A stretch of 64,000 nucleotides of DNA, taken from the NCBI RefSeq assembly GCF_014647795.1, contig NZ_BMPW01000004.1:310001-374000 (forward strand). The letters run 5' to 3'. The position numbers and the translations under genes were made by a program. Of this stretch, positions 15,565 to 24,383 are shown one piece after another. Source of the stretch: Actinoplanes campanulatus (GTDB lineage: Bacteria > Actinomycetota > Actinomycetes > Mycobacteriales > Micromonosporaceae). The notes beneath the pieces are model-generated. The model made no database searches and had not been told where the DNA came from. It was given only the letters and a program-made list of their open reading frames with translations. Position 1 is the stretch's first letter, and every line of letters starts with the position of its first letter.

Positions 15565-16041
15565 TCACTGCTGGGCGGCCGGCCAGTGGATCTCGAACCA
15601 CAGACGCTCGCTCTTCGCGTTGCTGTTGGCCAGGCCCTGGACGTAGCCGACGTCGTAGCCGTGGTAGTCCGTGGTGTTGAGGACGGACCGCACCCGCAGG
15701 GTGGTGGTGTGCGACTCGCCGGCCTCCAGGCGAGTGCCCTCGCACAGCCACTGGGAGAGGTTCCAGTCGTACAGCACGCACTGCTGTCCCGGCACGAGCC
15801 GCGCGGTCTGCGGCATGTGCACCAGGAAGCGGCCCTCGTCCTGGAACTCGGTGCCGTTGTGGACGGTGACCTTCAGCTTGCCGGTCTGCTTCACCTCGCC
15901 GGCCAGCTGGACGTTCTCGGCCACCGCGGTGATCGGGCCGTCGTCAGCGGTGGCCGCCGACGCGGCCAGCGAGCCGGACATGGTGGCCGCGAGAGCCGCG
16001 ACCACGACGGGCACCGCTGCGAAGGCCAGACGCTTGTACAT
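15565..16041 (-). CDS. secreted hypothetical protein
   Basis: The 158-residue protein has a clear signal peptide (about 1-30, ending ASAATA). The mature part is a predicted small beta-sandwich of about 128 residues with two Cys (in QQCVLYDW and WLCEGTRL) that may form a disulfide. The strand pattern (VTVHNGTEFQDEGRFLVHM) resembles the secreted Ig-like or C2-like folds common in actinomycetes. No function is assigned. GGGGAAG lies about 5 nt upstream of the ATG. The gene stands alone. Confidence 0.75.
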   Translation of the reverse strand: MYKRLAFAAVPVVVAALAATMSGSLAASAATADDGPITAVAENVQLAGEVKQTGKLKVTVHNGTEFQDEGRFLVHMPQTARLVPGQQCVLYDWNLSQWLCEGTRLEAGESHTTTLRVRSVLNTTDYHGYDVGYVQGLANSNAKSERLWFEIHWPAAQQ

Positions 16042-16148
16042 CTACTTCCCCGTTTCCTCAGCGGCCGTGTGCCGCTTCGTCATCAGGTGCGATGCACCTC
16101 CGAACGGGTTGGTTCGCGCCCAAAGGTAACGGTGCGGTAACGAAGAAT

Positions 16149-16715
16149 TCAGCCAGTGGTCACGGCCCGCAGGTGGAGATCCCGGAGGAGAGCGATCTCC
16201 GCGCCGTGGTGGATGGCCTCCCGGTTGATGTGCAGCACCAGCGCGGCCATCGGATACTCCGCGAACGGGCCCTCGGCCGGGCCGCACGGCCGGGCGAGGC
16301 CGTCGCCGCCCAGCCCTCGAACGCCGTCGGCCCAGCGTGCGTAGGCCTCGTCGAGCTGGCGGAGCGCCTCCGCCGCGGTCCCGGCGTAGTCGAAAGAGCC
16401 GTAGTCCATGGGCGGCCCGCCGAAGTGCGACGCGTTCCGCATCCCGAACACGCCCACGATGAGGTGGCCCAGCCGCCAGGCGATCGTCGTCACCGGCGCC
16501 GGAACCGGCTCCGGCATCGCGAAGTCGATCAGGTGATCGCCCGTGCCCGCCGCCATCGGCGTCGCACTCAGGCCACGCGGGCGGACGCTCCAGCAGTCCG
16601 GGACCGGCTCCCAGAAGTACTCGGCGTCGCTGATCCCGTCGAGGCGGGGCCGCAGATGAGTACGCCAGTGCCAGTCGAGCTGATCGAGCAGTTCCCGGTT
16701 CCAGTCGAGGCTCAT
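16149..16715 (-). CDS. DinB-superfamily protein
   Basis: The 188-residue four-helix protein matches the DinB/YfiT-like metal-binding fold, with His residues placed in helices (WRLGHLIVGVFGMRN, then LHINREAIHHGAEIALLRDL). Such proteins include thiol-dependent transferases and many uncharacterised members. No Shine-Dalgarno motif is seen. TAGCGT ends 6 nt upstream of the ATG on the minus strand, so the mRNA is probably leaderless. It is a single-gene unit. Confidence 0.8.
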   Translation of the reverse strand: MSLDWNRELLDQLDWHWRTHLRPRLDGISDAEYFWEPVPDCWSVRPRGLSATPMAAGTGDHLIDFAMPEPVPAPVTTIAWRLGHLIVGVFGMRNASHFGGPPMDYGSFDYAGTAAEALRQLDEAYARWADGVRGLGGDGLARPCGPAEGPFAEYPMAALVLHINREAIHHGAEIALLRDLHLRAVTTG

Positions 16716-16961
16716 TCCCCCACGCTACGGTCCGGAGCCGCTCCTCACCCGCCAGGTTCGCTCGGAGAGCGCGACCCGACGGCACGTCGTTCGGTCCAGG
16801 CCGTGCCGACAGCCCATCAGGCAGCCCGTCACCGTAGGGCCGGGCCGTCGCCGATGAGCTTCGCGATGGGCTCGGCCTGTCGCCGCCCGTGTGCCGTATC
16901 GCGGCTGGTAACCGCGATCCGGCACACGGGCGGCGGCGGGGCCCGCCCGGACATCCGCCGG

Positions 16962-17375
16962 CTAGGCGGCCGCGGCGGCCGTGGTCTTGGCCAGCGCGCT
17001 CGCCTTCAACTGCTCGTACTCGGCAGCGCTGATGGCGCCGGCGTCGAGCAGCTTCTTGGCGGACGCGATCTCGTCGGTGGGGGTGGTGCCGGCCGGCGCC
17101 GCGACCTCCCGGATGTAGGCGTTCTGCCGGCGTACCGCCTCGGCCTGGGCGGCGAGCGCCCGTTCGGTCATGCCACCGCCCCGGGCGATGAGGTAGACCA
17201 GCATGCCGAGGATCGGCAGGAAGACCAGGAACAGGGTCCAGAAGGTCTTGGCGACGCCGCTGAGGTCCTTGTCCCGGAACAGGTCGCCGAAGACCCAGAA
17301 GAGGCACATGAACCAGGCGACGAAGATGAAGAACTCGAACATCGCGAGCAGGAACGATCCGTTGTCGTCGAACAC
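16962..17375 (-). CDS. membrane protein with phospholipase-D-N-like helices and SHOCT domain
   Basis: The 137-residue protein has two membrane helices (about 7-28 and 42-63; WTLFLVFLPILGMLVYLIARGG is the second), a charged linker and a C-terminal SHOCT motif (EIASAKKLLDAGAISAAEYEQLKA). This two-helix plus SHOCT layout is common in actinomycetes and has no known enzymatic role. The GTG start at 17375 is chosen because GGGAGGAG ends 6 nt upstream; the frame stays open further upstream but lacks a comparable site. A perfect inverted repeat lies in its upstream region. Confidence 0.8.
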   Translation of the reverse strand: MFDDNGSFLLAMFEFFIFVAWFMCLFWVFGDLFRDKDLSGVAKTFWTLFLVFLPILGMLVYLIARGGGMTERALAAQAEAVRRQNAYIREVAAPAGTTPTDEIASAKKLLDAGAISAAEYEQLKASALAKTTAAAAA

Positions 17376-17458
17376 GTCGATCTCCTCCCAGGGTGATCGT
17401 CGATCCCGCTCTGCTCGGGGATCGACCTCCCGGCCTACAGTGGACCGCTCCCGGGCTC

Positions 17459-17491
17459 GTCCGAACTCATCCCGGACGGAGGAGTTCGGAC
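17459..17491. promoter_or_regulatory. inverted repeat upstream of the SHOCT gene
   Basis: GTCCGAACTC (17459-17468) and GAGTTCGGAC (17482-17491) form a perfect 10-bp dyad with a 13-bp centre, 84 bp upstream of the SHOCT gene start and downstream of the ArsR gene. It could be an operator for the SHOCT gene or a terminator hairpin for the ArsR gene. Confidence 0.5.
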
Positions 17492-17535
17492 GGAACATCA
17501 TCTATGTCAGGTCTGGAGGCGGGCGATCGCACGTC

Positions 17536-18039
17536 TTATCGCCGGGCTCCCAGGATCGTGGTGAGCAGGGGCACGACGCGGGCGACCGGGACCTCGTAGC
17601 GGCCGCCGCCGACCGTCTGCAGCCACCCGGCGGCGACCAGTTGCCGCAGGTGGTGGTAGACCTGACCGCTGGTGCCCATGCCGTCGAGGTGGGTGAGGTC
17701 CTGGGCGGTGGCGGCTCCGTGCAGCACGTGCTGCAGCAACCGGATCCGGGCCGGGTGGGCGAGCGCGGCCAGCGTCGTGACGTGCTGCGACCAGTCGCCG
17801 TCGAGCAGCTCGCCGGTGCAGACGGCCTCCTGCCAGCGGGCGGCGCGGCCGTCGGGCAGCGTCACATGCCCGGTGATCATGACGGCGCCGGGATCGTCCA
17901 CCCTGGCCAGAAGTCCCTCGAGCGCCCAGAAGGCGCTCGGGTCGGGGGTGACGGCTGCCTGGGGCTCCGACGTCGTCAGGCGCTTCTCCAGTTCGGCGAC
18001 GCGCCGTTCCAGTGCGTCGAGACGGTCGGTGTCACTCAT
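17536..18039 (-). CDS. ArsR-type winged-helix regulator
   Basis: The 167-residue protein starts with a short coiled coil (DRLDALERRVAELEKRL), passes through a beta-rich middle segment and ends in a winged helix (ALAHPARIRLLQHVLHGAATAQDL, with GQVYHHLRQLVAAGWLQ as recognition region). No metal-binding Cys cluster is visible. The gene has a well-formed promoter, with TACAGT ending 6 nt before the ATG (leaderless), and a perfect palindrome in its spacer. It is therefore very probably autoregulated. Confidence 0.85.
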   Translation of the reverse strand: MSDTDRLDALERRVAELEKRLTTSEPQAAVTPDPSAFWALEGLLARVDDPGAVMITGHVTLPDGRAARWQEAVCTGELLDGDWSQHVTTLAALAHPARIRLLQHVLHGAATAQDLTHLDGMGTSGQVYHHLRQLVAAGWLQTVGGGRYEVPVARVVPLLTTILGARR

Positions 18040-18045
18040 TCATCG

Positions 18046-18075
18046 ACTGTAACGTAATTACGTAGATCCGTACAA
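18046..18075 (-). promoter_or_regulatory. ArsR-gene promoter with operator in the spacer
   Basis: On the minus strand TTGTAC (18075-18070) and TACAGT (18051-18046) are separated by 18 bp. The spacer holds the perfect 12-bp palindrome ACGTAATTACGT (18052-18063). The -10 ends 6 nt before the ATG. A dimer bound at the palindrome would block RNA polymerase directly. Confidence 0.7.
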
Positions 18076-18343
18076 CGGGTGATCGATCTGGCGGAGTGGC
18101 GACCGGCCGGCGGACGGTTCCGTGGCATTCCTGGCGTTGCGGTCGGTGGTCCGCCGCGCCGGCCCGCGAGCACTGCACCGGTACTGGCCCGGCACCCCGG
18201 CCGGACTGCCGCCGACATCCGTTCCTGACGAGCGGTTGGCCAGTAGGCCGAAAGTCCCGTGACCTGGTGCTGAGTGGCTTCTTTCCTGATGCCAGGCGCT
18301 TTCCGAACAAACAGAAGGATGTGAGGTTCGCGAAGGAGTGAGT

Positions 18344-18886
18344 GTGAGGGAAACAGTGCCCCGGCCGACCGGCGAGATGCGTACCTTCGGCGCGCACGAG
18401 CTGATCGTGACGAAGACGGATCTCAAGGGCCGGATGACGTACGCCAATGATGTCTTTCTGCGGGTCTCGGTCTTTTCCGAAGACGAGGCCATCGGCCAGC
18501 CGCACAACATCATCCGGCATCCGGACATGCCGAAGGCGATCTTCAAGTTGCTCTGGGAGACGCTCGCCGCGGGTCAGGAGATCTTCGCGTACGTGGTGAA
18601 CCTCGCCAGCGACGGCGCCGCCTACTGGGTGCTGGCCCACGTCACCCCCTCCTTCGACGCACGCGGCCGGATCGTGGGCTACCACTCCTCCCGGCGACTG
18701 CCGGACCCTGCCGCGATCAAGGCCGCCGCGGCGCTCTACGAGCGGCTGCGCGCCGAGGAACAGCGACTCGGCGGGCAGGCCGGCCTGGCCGCGTCCTGGC
18801 AGCTGATGCAGGACCTGCTGGCCGAGCGCGGTCAGACCTACGACCAGTACGTATGGGAACTCACCAACGAAGGAGCCGGCGCATGA
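18344..18886 (+). CDS. PAS-domain sensor, Aer-like
   Basis: The protein of about 180 residues contains one PAS domain ([40 protein letters not shown], then the fifth strand ending HSSRRLPD) of the Aer type, where the RHPDMP loop is typical and can hold flavin. A short helical tail follows. GTG at 18344 is chosen because AAGGAG (18333-18338) lies 5 nt upstream; a GTG at 18338 overlaps that site. The stop overlaps the chemoreceptor start by four bases (ATGA), so sensor and signalling domain are made together as separate polypeptides. Confidence 0.85.
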   Translation: MRETVPRPTGEMRTFGAHELIVTKTDLKGRMTYANDVFLRVSVFSEDEAIGQPHNIIRHPDMPKAIFKLLWETLAAGQEIFAYVVNLASDGAAYWVLAHVTPSFDARGRIVGYHSSRRLPDPAAIKAAAALYERLRAEEQRLGGQAGLAASWQLMQDLLAERGQTYDQYVWELTNEGAGA

Positions 18887-19803
18887 GGCGCCTCAAGTCC
18901 GACACGGCGCAGGATCAGGCAGAGACGCAGGCGCTGGCCGTACTCGCCGAGATCGTGGCCCGTGCCGCCGACGGTGACCTGGAGGCGCGGGTCCCGCGGC
19001 TCGGTGACAGCCCGCAGGCGGCCGCGGCCCGCCGGGAGATCAACCGCCTGCTCGACGTGACCGACGCGTTCGTCCGGGAGTCCGGTGCCGCCCTGGCCGC
19101 CTCCGCCGAAGGACGTTTCCATCGCCGGTTCCTGCCCCGCGGCATGCCCGGCGCCTATGCGAACAGCGCCACGATCATCAACACCGCCGTGGAGGGGATG
19201 AGCGCCGGCGCACAGCGCCTGGCCGACGCCGACCGCGCCCGTCACGCGTTGGCCGACCAACTCGAATCGGCCGTGCTGACGGTCAGCGAACAGGTCGCCA
19301 CGGCCGCCACCGAGATGGGCGCCTCGGCCCATGGACTGGCGGAATTCGCCACCGGAGCGGTCAACGACGCCGAACGCGGACGCGCCACCGTGGGATCGCT
19401 TCAGCATGCCTCCAACGAGATCCGCCGCGCCGTTCATCTGATCACCCAGGTCGCGGCCCAGACGAAGCTGCTGGCACTCAACGCCACCATCGAGGCCGCC
19501 CGCGCCGGGGAAGCCGGCCGCGGCTTCAGCATCGTGGCCAGCGAGGTGAAAACGCTGGCCGGCGAGACCGACACCGCCTCGGACGACATCGTCGAGCAGG
19601 TCACCGCCGTGCAGTCCGCGGCCGGTGACGCGGTCCAGGTCCTCGAGGCGGTCACCGCCAACCTCCGCGAGATGCACCACCTGGTCAGCGGGATCACCTC
19701 CGCGGTCGACGGCGGACAGGGCGGCACCTCCGGCCTGTCCCAACTGGCCGAAGTGCTGCGCACCGAGGTGTACCGCTTCGTCACCACCGTCAGGCAGTCG
19801 TGA
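18883..19803 (+). CDS. soluble methyl-accepting chemotaxis-like signalling protein
   Basis: The 306-residue protein has no membrane helix. An N-terminal HAMP-like segment ([17 protein letters not shown]) leads into the receptor coiled coil. The conserved hairpin tip reads [20 protein letters not shown], then [16 protein letters not shown], the part that binds CheA and CheW. It is directly coupled to the PAS gene, and together the two resemble a split Aer receptor. The partner kinase is not in this window. Whether it controls motility or another output is unknown. Confidence 0.87.
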   Translation: MRRLKSDTAQDQAETQALAVLAEIVARAADGDLEARVPRLGDSPQAAAARREINRLLDVTDAFVRESGAALAASAEGRFHRRFLPRGMPGAYANSATIINTAVEGMSAGAQRLADADRARHALADQLESAVLTVSEQVATAATEMGASAHGLAEFATGAVNDAERGRATVGSLQHASNEIRRAVHLITQVAAQTKLLALNATIEAARAGEAGRGFSIVASEVKTLAGETDTASDDIVEQVTAVQSAAGDAVQVLEAVTANLREMHHLVSGITSAVDGGQGGTSGLSQLAEVLRTEVYRFVTTVRQS

Positions 19804-19834
19804 ACCGGCCATCGTCAGGCGCGCGCCTACCGCA

Positions 19835-20629
19835 TCAGGGCTTGCGGGCGACCGCCCCGTACGCGTCCAGCCACTCGACGGCCACTTCCGGACGCCAGTC
19901 GGTGATCTGGACCAGGCCGGGCTCCACGAGCTCCAGCCCTTCGAAGAGGCTGCCGATCTCCTCGGGAGAACGCAGGATGTACGGCACGCCACCGTTCTGG
20001 GCCAGCCGCTCGGCGCCCTCGACAACCGCCGGCGTGGTGTTCGTCCCGTCCCACAGCACCAGATAGCTGCCGGACGGCGTCGCCTCCATCACCTGGTTCA
20101 CGATCGACGACACGACGTTGAGGTCGGCCTCGTAGCCCATGACGCCCATGAACATCACGGCGACCGGCTCGGAGAAGTCCAGCACCTTCCGCGCCTCGCC
20201 GAGGATCCGCTCGGGATCGTGGTAGTCGGAGTCCACATGGACGGTACGGCCACCCGCGCCCGTCTCCGCCATCAGCGCACGCGCGTGCACCAGCACCAGC
20301 GGGTCGTTGTCCACGTAGACCACGCGGGACTCCGGCGCGACGGACTGGGCGACCTCGTGCGTGTTCTGCATGGTCGGCAGCCCCGTGCCGATGTCGAGGA
20401 ACTGCCGGATCCCGGCCTCGGCCGCCAGGTGACGGACGACCCGGATCAGGAACCGGCGTGACTGCTTCGCCATCAGCACGATCTCGGGATACACCTGTTC
20501 AACCGCGTCACCGGCCGCACGGTCGGCAGCGAAGTTGTCCTTGCCTCCCATCCAGTAGTTCCAGATCCGTGCCGCATGCGGCACCTCCGGCTGGAGCCTG
20601 GAAGAGTCGGGATCATCCGGGAATGCCAT
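19835..20629 (-). CDS. SAM-dependent methyltransferase, DUF574 type
   Basis: The 264-residue protein belongs to the actinobacterial S-adenosylmethionine methyltransferase family PF04672. It shows the family N-terminus RIWNYWMGGKDNF (21-33), the SAM loop FLDIGTGLPT (about 77-86) and an acidic strand end (VVYVDNDPLV). These genes are highly multiplied in actinomycetes and their substrates are mostly unknown. It converges with the chemoreceptor gene across a 31-bp gap, with no obvious terminator except a short GC palindrome near 19818. Confidence 0.87.
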   Translation of the reverse strand: MAFPDDPDSSRLQPEVPHAARIWNYWMGGKDNFAADRAAGDAVEQVYPEIVLMAKQSRRFLIRVVRHLAAEAGIRQFLDIGTGLPTMQNTHEVAQSVAPESRVVYVDNDPLVLVHARALMAETGAGGRTVHVDSDYHDPERILGEARKVLDFSEPVAVMFMGVMGYEADLNVVSSIVNQVMEATPSGSYLVLWDGTNTTPAVVEGAERLAQNGGVPYILRSPEEIGSLFEGLELVEPGLVQITDWRPEVAVEWLDAYGAVARKP

Positions 20630-20774
20630 GCGCCTGTTCTACGGCAGGCGTATCCGATAAGCAAGCATCGATGGTTCACCGGCCGGCGCCGACGAACCTC
20701 GGCCCAGTCGGAACTCGGGGACCTGTCGCTCCGTCGAAGCCGTGGCGAGGATCAACCGAGAAGGAACGGGCGGC

Positions 20775-21191
20775 ATGAAGCGGATTCTTGGAACGGTATT
20801 GGCGTGTGCGGCGCTGGCGGCATGCAGCGAACCGGCCCCTTCTCCATCTCAGGCGACCACGCCCAGGGCCGATCCCAGCACCGCTGCCGTCGTGACGGAT
20901 TGCGGGACGTTCGACCTGCCACAGGGTGAGGACCTGCCGGATTCCGCGGCCCGATGCCTGGTCGAGGCGGTGCGGGCCGGACACCCGGCCCAGTTGAAGG
21001 TGACCAGGCCGACGGTTGAAGGCGACCCGATCCCGGTCAGTTACGCCGCCGGCGCCGACGGCCGCGTGGAGGTCATCACAGATTCGCGGCAGGACGGATT
21101 CGGCGCGCAGGTGGTCACCCGCCAAACCTGCACCGGCCCGACCGCCGCGCCCGAGCTGCGGTTCGCCGAATGTTCCGACCCCACGTCCTGA
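20775..21191 (+). CDS. small secreted lipoprotein
   Basis: The 138-residue protein has a lipoprotein signal (lipobox LAAC, Cys at about 17), a Ser/Pro/Thr-rich linker, then a compact domain with four Cys (DCGTFDL, ARCLVEAV, QTCTGP, AECSDP) that could form two disulfides. The domain pattern resembles small DUF4362-like lipoproteins, but I am not sure of the family. The ATG at 20775 follows AAGGAACGGG. The gene ends at a symmetrical terminator shared with the ABC permease gene on the opposite strand. Confidence 0.75.
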   Translation: MKRILGTVLACAALAACSEPAPSPSQATTPRADPSTAAVVTDCGTFDLPQGEDLPDSAARCLVEAVRAGHPAQLKVTRPTVEGDPIPVSYAAGADGRVEVITDSRQDGFGAQVVTRQTCTGPTAAPELRFAECSDPTS

Positions 21192-21193
21192 CC

Positions 21194-21216
21194 GGGCCGG
21201 GCAAGGTGCCCGGCCC
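21194..21216. terminator. bidirectional hairpin terminator
   Basis: GGGCCGGGC (21194-21202), a 5-nt loop and GCCCGGCCC (21208-21216) form a perfect stem. It starts 2 bp after the lipoprotein stop and 7 bp from the convergent permease stop, so it can serve both. Confidence 0.85.
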
Positions 21217-21223
21217 GTCTGCC

Positions 21224-22234
21224 TCAGTTGACGTCTCGGACCCGCATCGCCCACATCGCCGCGCCGACCACGACGGCCAGCACGACCGCCGAGCCCACGC
21301 CGGCCATCTGCCACGTCATCGTGAAGGTCTCGGCCGCGCAGTCGCCGCCGGCCGTCATGCCGTCGCAGGACCAGTCCTCCAGGACCTCCCGCTTATAAAG
21401 CCAGACATAACCCCACAATGGTACGAGGTACGCCTCCGGGAACTTGAGCCCGCTGAAGCCGGCGAGCACGTAGACGCCGATCTGCACCGCCGTGAGGCCG
21501 ATCAGCGCGCCCAGCGCCATACCGGTGTGCCGGCCCAGCGACGCCAGCGCGAACCCGATCGCGCCGACCGCCAGAACCAGGCCCAAACTCCGCAGCCCCA
21601 TCAGGCCGAACGACTGCCAGACACCGGAGGTCATCCGTCCCGTGTCCCCGCGGAACTCGGCGATCAGCCGGAACGCTCCCGCCCACGCCGCGCCCAGCAG
21701 CACGGTGACACCGGCCAGCCAGCCGAGGAAGACGCCCAGCTTGGTGCCGAGCACCACCAGCCGCTGAGGCCGCCAGAGCAGCAGGTTCATCATCGCCCCG
21801 GAGTGCCATTCCGCGCCCACGAACGTCGCCCCGATCAGGTACGCCGCCGCGGCCATCAGCAATGCGAACAGGCTGATCATTTCGGGGAACTCGTCCCGCA
21901 GCTCGAAGGTCTCCGGCAGATACCAGACGTACTCGAACTCACTCGGCCGCGGGGTGTAGAGGTCGGCGCAGTTCGCCGGGAAATTCGCGGCCTCCGCTGA
22001 GCCCGGGGCCGCGGCCAGGCACCGCAGCTTCTCCACCTCGGCGGCGGCCGCCGCCTCCTGGTACTGCCGCGCGGCCTGCTGCTTCGCCGCGGCGACCTGG
22101 GCCGGGATGGCCTTCTCATTGCTGACGAACGTGCCGGCGGCGATCGCGGCCAGCACCAGCACCACGCCGATCAACAGCACCGAGGTGAGCCGGCGCCGGA
22201 ACAGCCGCCGGGTCTCCGCACGAACCAGGCTCAT
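21224..22234 (-). CDS. ABC-2 type exporter permease
   Basis: The 336-residue protein has a basic N-terminus (MSLVRAETRRLFRRRLTS), one N-terminal membrane helix, a long extracytoplasmic loop with a Cys pair and coiled-coil character (KQQAARQYQEAAAAAEVEKL), then about five more helices. This is the layout of ABC-2 permeases. The ATG at 22234 overlaps the stop of the ATPase gene by four bases. The substrate is unknown. Confidence 0.85.
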   Translation of the reverse strand: MSLVRAETRRLFRRRLTSVLLIGVVLVLAAIAAGTFVSNEKAIPAQVAAAKQQAARQYQEAAAAAEVEKLRCLAAAPGSAEAANFPANCADLYTPRPSEFEYVWYLPETFELRDEFPEMISLFALLMAAAAYLIGATFVGAEWHSGAMMNLLLWRPQRLVVLGTKLGVFLGWLAGVTVLLGAAWAGAFRLIAEFRGDTGRMTSGVWQSFGLMGLRSLGLVLAVGAIGFALASLGRHTGMALGALIGLTAVQIGVYVLAGFSGLKFPEAYLVPLWGYVWLYKREVLEDWSCDGMTAGGDCAAETFTMTWQMAGVGSAVVLAVVVGAAMWAMRVRDVN

Positions 22235-23220
22235 CGACCCCACCCATTCTGACCCACGGCGAGCGCGTTCTCGTCCACCTGCCGGTGGTGACCCTCGACC
22301 GGTGTGGTCCCGGTCAGTTCGAGGAACACGTCCTCCAGATCGGCGGCGATCGGTGTCAGCTCGCACAGATAGATCTCACGCTGCGCCAGCAGCCGGGTGA
22401 TCTGTGCCGGGCCGGTGACGTCGCGGACGGTCAGCTGGCCGGCGGTCTCCACGGTGACCTGGGCGCCGGCCTCCCGCAGGATCCGTGCCGCCTCCTCCTG
22501 GTCGGTGTCGGGTTCCAGGCGTACCCGGACGGCGCCGGAGGTGTGCTGGGCGAGCACCTCGGCGACCGATCCGGCGGTGATCCGCCGGCCGGCCGAGATG
22601 ATCGTCACCGAGTCGCAGATCAGCTGGATCTCGGCGAGGATGTGGCTGGACAGCAGCACCGTCATCCCGGACGCGGACAGGTCCCGCATCAGGGTGCGCA
22701 TCTCCCGGATGCCGCCCGGGTCCAGGCCGTTGGCCGGCTCGTCCAGGATCAGCAGTGTCGGCTCCTTGAGCAGGGCGGACGCCACCGCCAGGCGCTGCTT
22801 CATGCCGAGGGAGTAGGTCTTGACCTTCTCCTTGGCCCGGTCACGCAGGCCCACCAGGTCGAGCACCGCCGGCACTCGAGCACGGTCCACACCGCCGGCG
22901 TCGGCGAGCAGCGACAGGGTGGTCTCGGCGGTGAAACGGCCGAAGAACTGCGGGCTCTCCACGATGGCGCCGACCCGGCCGGCCACCTCCGGCAGATGCC
23001 AGGGCACCTCCCGGCCGAGCAGCGCCATCCGGCCGCCGTCGGGCCGGATGAGGCCGAGCAGCGTACGCAAGGTGGTGGTCTTGCCCGAGCCGTTGGGGCC
23101 GAGGAAGCCGTGCACCTGCCCGGCCTCGACGACCATGTCGAAACCGTCGAGCGCGTTACGCGCGCCCTTGCGGCTGCGATAGGTCTTCCGCAGCCCCGAT
23201 ATTTCCAGTACGGGAGTCAC
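22231..23220 (-). CDS. ABC transporter ATP-binding protein
   Basis: The 329-residue ATPase has Walker A GPNGSGKT (41-48), a signature region TYSLGMKQRLAVASAL, Walker B LLILDEPANGLDP and the H-loop LSSHIL. A C-terminal domain of about 100 residues follows, as in drug or antimicrobial-peptide exporters with DrrA or BcrA-like ATPases. The start is GTG at 23220. TAAGGT ends 7 nt upstream on the minus strand, which points to a leaderless mRNA. It forms a transporter with the coupled ABC-2 permease. Confidence 0.9.
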   Translation of the reverse strand: MTPVLEISGLRKTYRSRKGARNALDGFDMVVEAGQVHGFLGPNGSGKTTTLRTLLGLIRPDGGRMALLGREVPWHLPEVAGRVGAIVESPQFFGRFTAETTLSLLADAGGVDRARVPAVLDLVGLRDRAKEKVKTYSLGMKQRLAVASALLKEPTLLILDEPANGLDPGGIREMRTLMRDLSASGMTVLLSSHILAEIQLICDSVTIISAGRRITAGSVAEVLAQHTSGAVRVRLEPDTDQEEAARILREAGAQVTVETAGQLTVRDVTGPAQITRLLAQREIYLCELTPIAADLEDVFLELTGTTPVEGHHRQVDENALAVGQNGWGR

Positions 23221-23378
23221 GGGCGGAACCTTAGAGCAGCCTCGCCACCCCGAAATCGGCGGCTCAGTCCCACTTCGTCGGCTCGCGGGCAGCCGGGCCC
23301 GAGAAAATTTGGCGGACGCGGGAACATCCGTGCCCGCGCGCCTCTCTGATCATCAACGACGGAGCAGGGAGGCAACAA

Positions 23379-23837
23379 ATGACCGAGTACATGGACAACG
23401 ACGCCGACGGCTACTACGAGACGCTGGTCGCTGACACCGACGCTGACGGCTACTACGAGACCGTGGTCGCCGACATGAACGCGGACGGCACCTACGACGT
23501 GGCCGCTGTGGACACCAACGGGGACCAGATGGTCGACCGCGTGGCCGCTGATCTCGACGGCGACGACGTCGCGGAGAGCTTCTTCGCCGACCGGGACGTC
23601 GACGGCCTGTTCGACGCGGCCGGTGTCGACACCGACGGCAACGGGGTAGTCGACTACACCGTCCTGGATGACGACGCCGATGGCATCGCCGACATGGAGA
23701 TCATCGACGCTGACGAGAACGGTGTCGACGACGCGGCCGAGGGCACGCCGAGCTACGACGATGTCCCGGGCGTGATCCTCGAGATCGCCGACGAGACCGG
23801 CCAGGGCATCGCCGGCACGCCGGTACAGGTGGCGTGA
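23379..23837 (+). CDS. acidic protein made of nine 13-residue EF-loop-like repeats
   Basis: The 152-residue protein has no signal peptide. Residues 6-122 are nine uninterrupted 13-residue repeats of the form D-x-[DN]-x-[DN]-G-x-x-[DE]-x4, for example DNDADGYYETLVA and DTDADGYYETVVA. Positions 1, 3, 5 and 9 are acidic and position 6 is usually Gly, as in the calcium loop of EF hands or thrombospondin type 3 repeats, but there are no flanking helices. A 30-residue tail follows. Calcium binding is an inference from the pattern. GGAGG lies about 8 nt upstream of the ATG. It is a single gene convergent with the ECF sigma gene. Confidence 0.8.
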   Translation: MTEYMDNDADGYYETLVADTDADGYYETVVADMNADGTYDVAAVDTNGDQMVDRVAADLDGDDVAESFFADRDVDGLFDAAGVDTDGNGVVDYTVLDDDADGIADMEIIDADENGVDDAAEGTPSYDDVPGVILEIADETGQGIAGTPVQVA

Positions 23838-23846
23838 GCGTGCGGC

Positions 23847-24383
23847 TCAGCCGGACTCGCCGCGCAACAACGCGGCCATGGCGGCACGCGCCCGGTACAG
23901 GCGGCTCTTGACCGTCTGCACACCGACGTCCTGGTGGGCGGCGATCTCCTCGTAGCTCAGTTCGCCGTACTCGCGCAGCACCAGCGCGGTCCGGAACGGT
24001 TCGGGCACCTGCGACAGGGCCGCCTGGACCCGGTCCCGTTCGGCGTGCTGGTCGGCGTGGTCGTCGACCACGATCAGATGGTCGTGCTCGTCGAGGTCGA
24101 ACGGGGTGTCCCGGCGGCGGCGGACGACGCCGAGCGCCGCGTTGGCGGCGATCCGGTACAGCCAGGTGCTGAACCGGGCGTCCTGCCGGAAGCTGCCGAG
24201 ATGCTGCCAGGCGGCCATGAGCGCGTCCTGGAGGGCGTCCTCCGCGTCCGCGTGGTTGCCGGTCAGCCGCAGGCAGATGGCCCACACGCGGGTACGGCAC
24301 GCGCCGGCCAGCGCCGCGAAGGCGGCGCTGTCACCGGCGCGTGCCCGCGCGACGAGCACGGCGTCGCTGTCCGGCTGGGTCAT
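23847..24383 (-). CDS. ECF RNA polymerase sigma factor
   Basis: The 178-residue protein has sigma region 2 (DAEDALQDALMAAWQHLGSF, then RFSTWLYRIAANAALGVVRR) and region 4 (LSYEEIAAHQDVGVQTVKSRLYRARAAM). No anti-sigma factor gene follows; the gene ends 10 bp from the acidic repeat gene. Its ATG overlaps the stop of the upstream GTPase gene (ATGA at 24380-24383), so it is the last gene of the dynamin-Hsp70 operon. It may drive that operon or a wider envelope-stress set, but its promoter target is not known. Confidence 0.9.
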   Translation of the reverse strand: MTQPDSDAVLVARARAGDSAAFAALAGACRTRVWAICLRLTGNHADAEDALQDALMAAWQHLGSFRQDARFSTWLYRIAANAALGVVRRRRDTPFDLDEHDHLIVVDDHADQHAERDRVQAALSQVPEPFRTALVLREYGELSYEEIAAHQDVGVQTVKSRLYRARAAMAALLRGESG

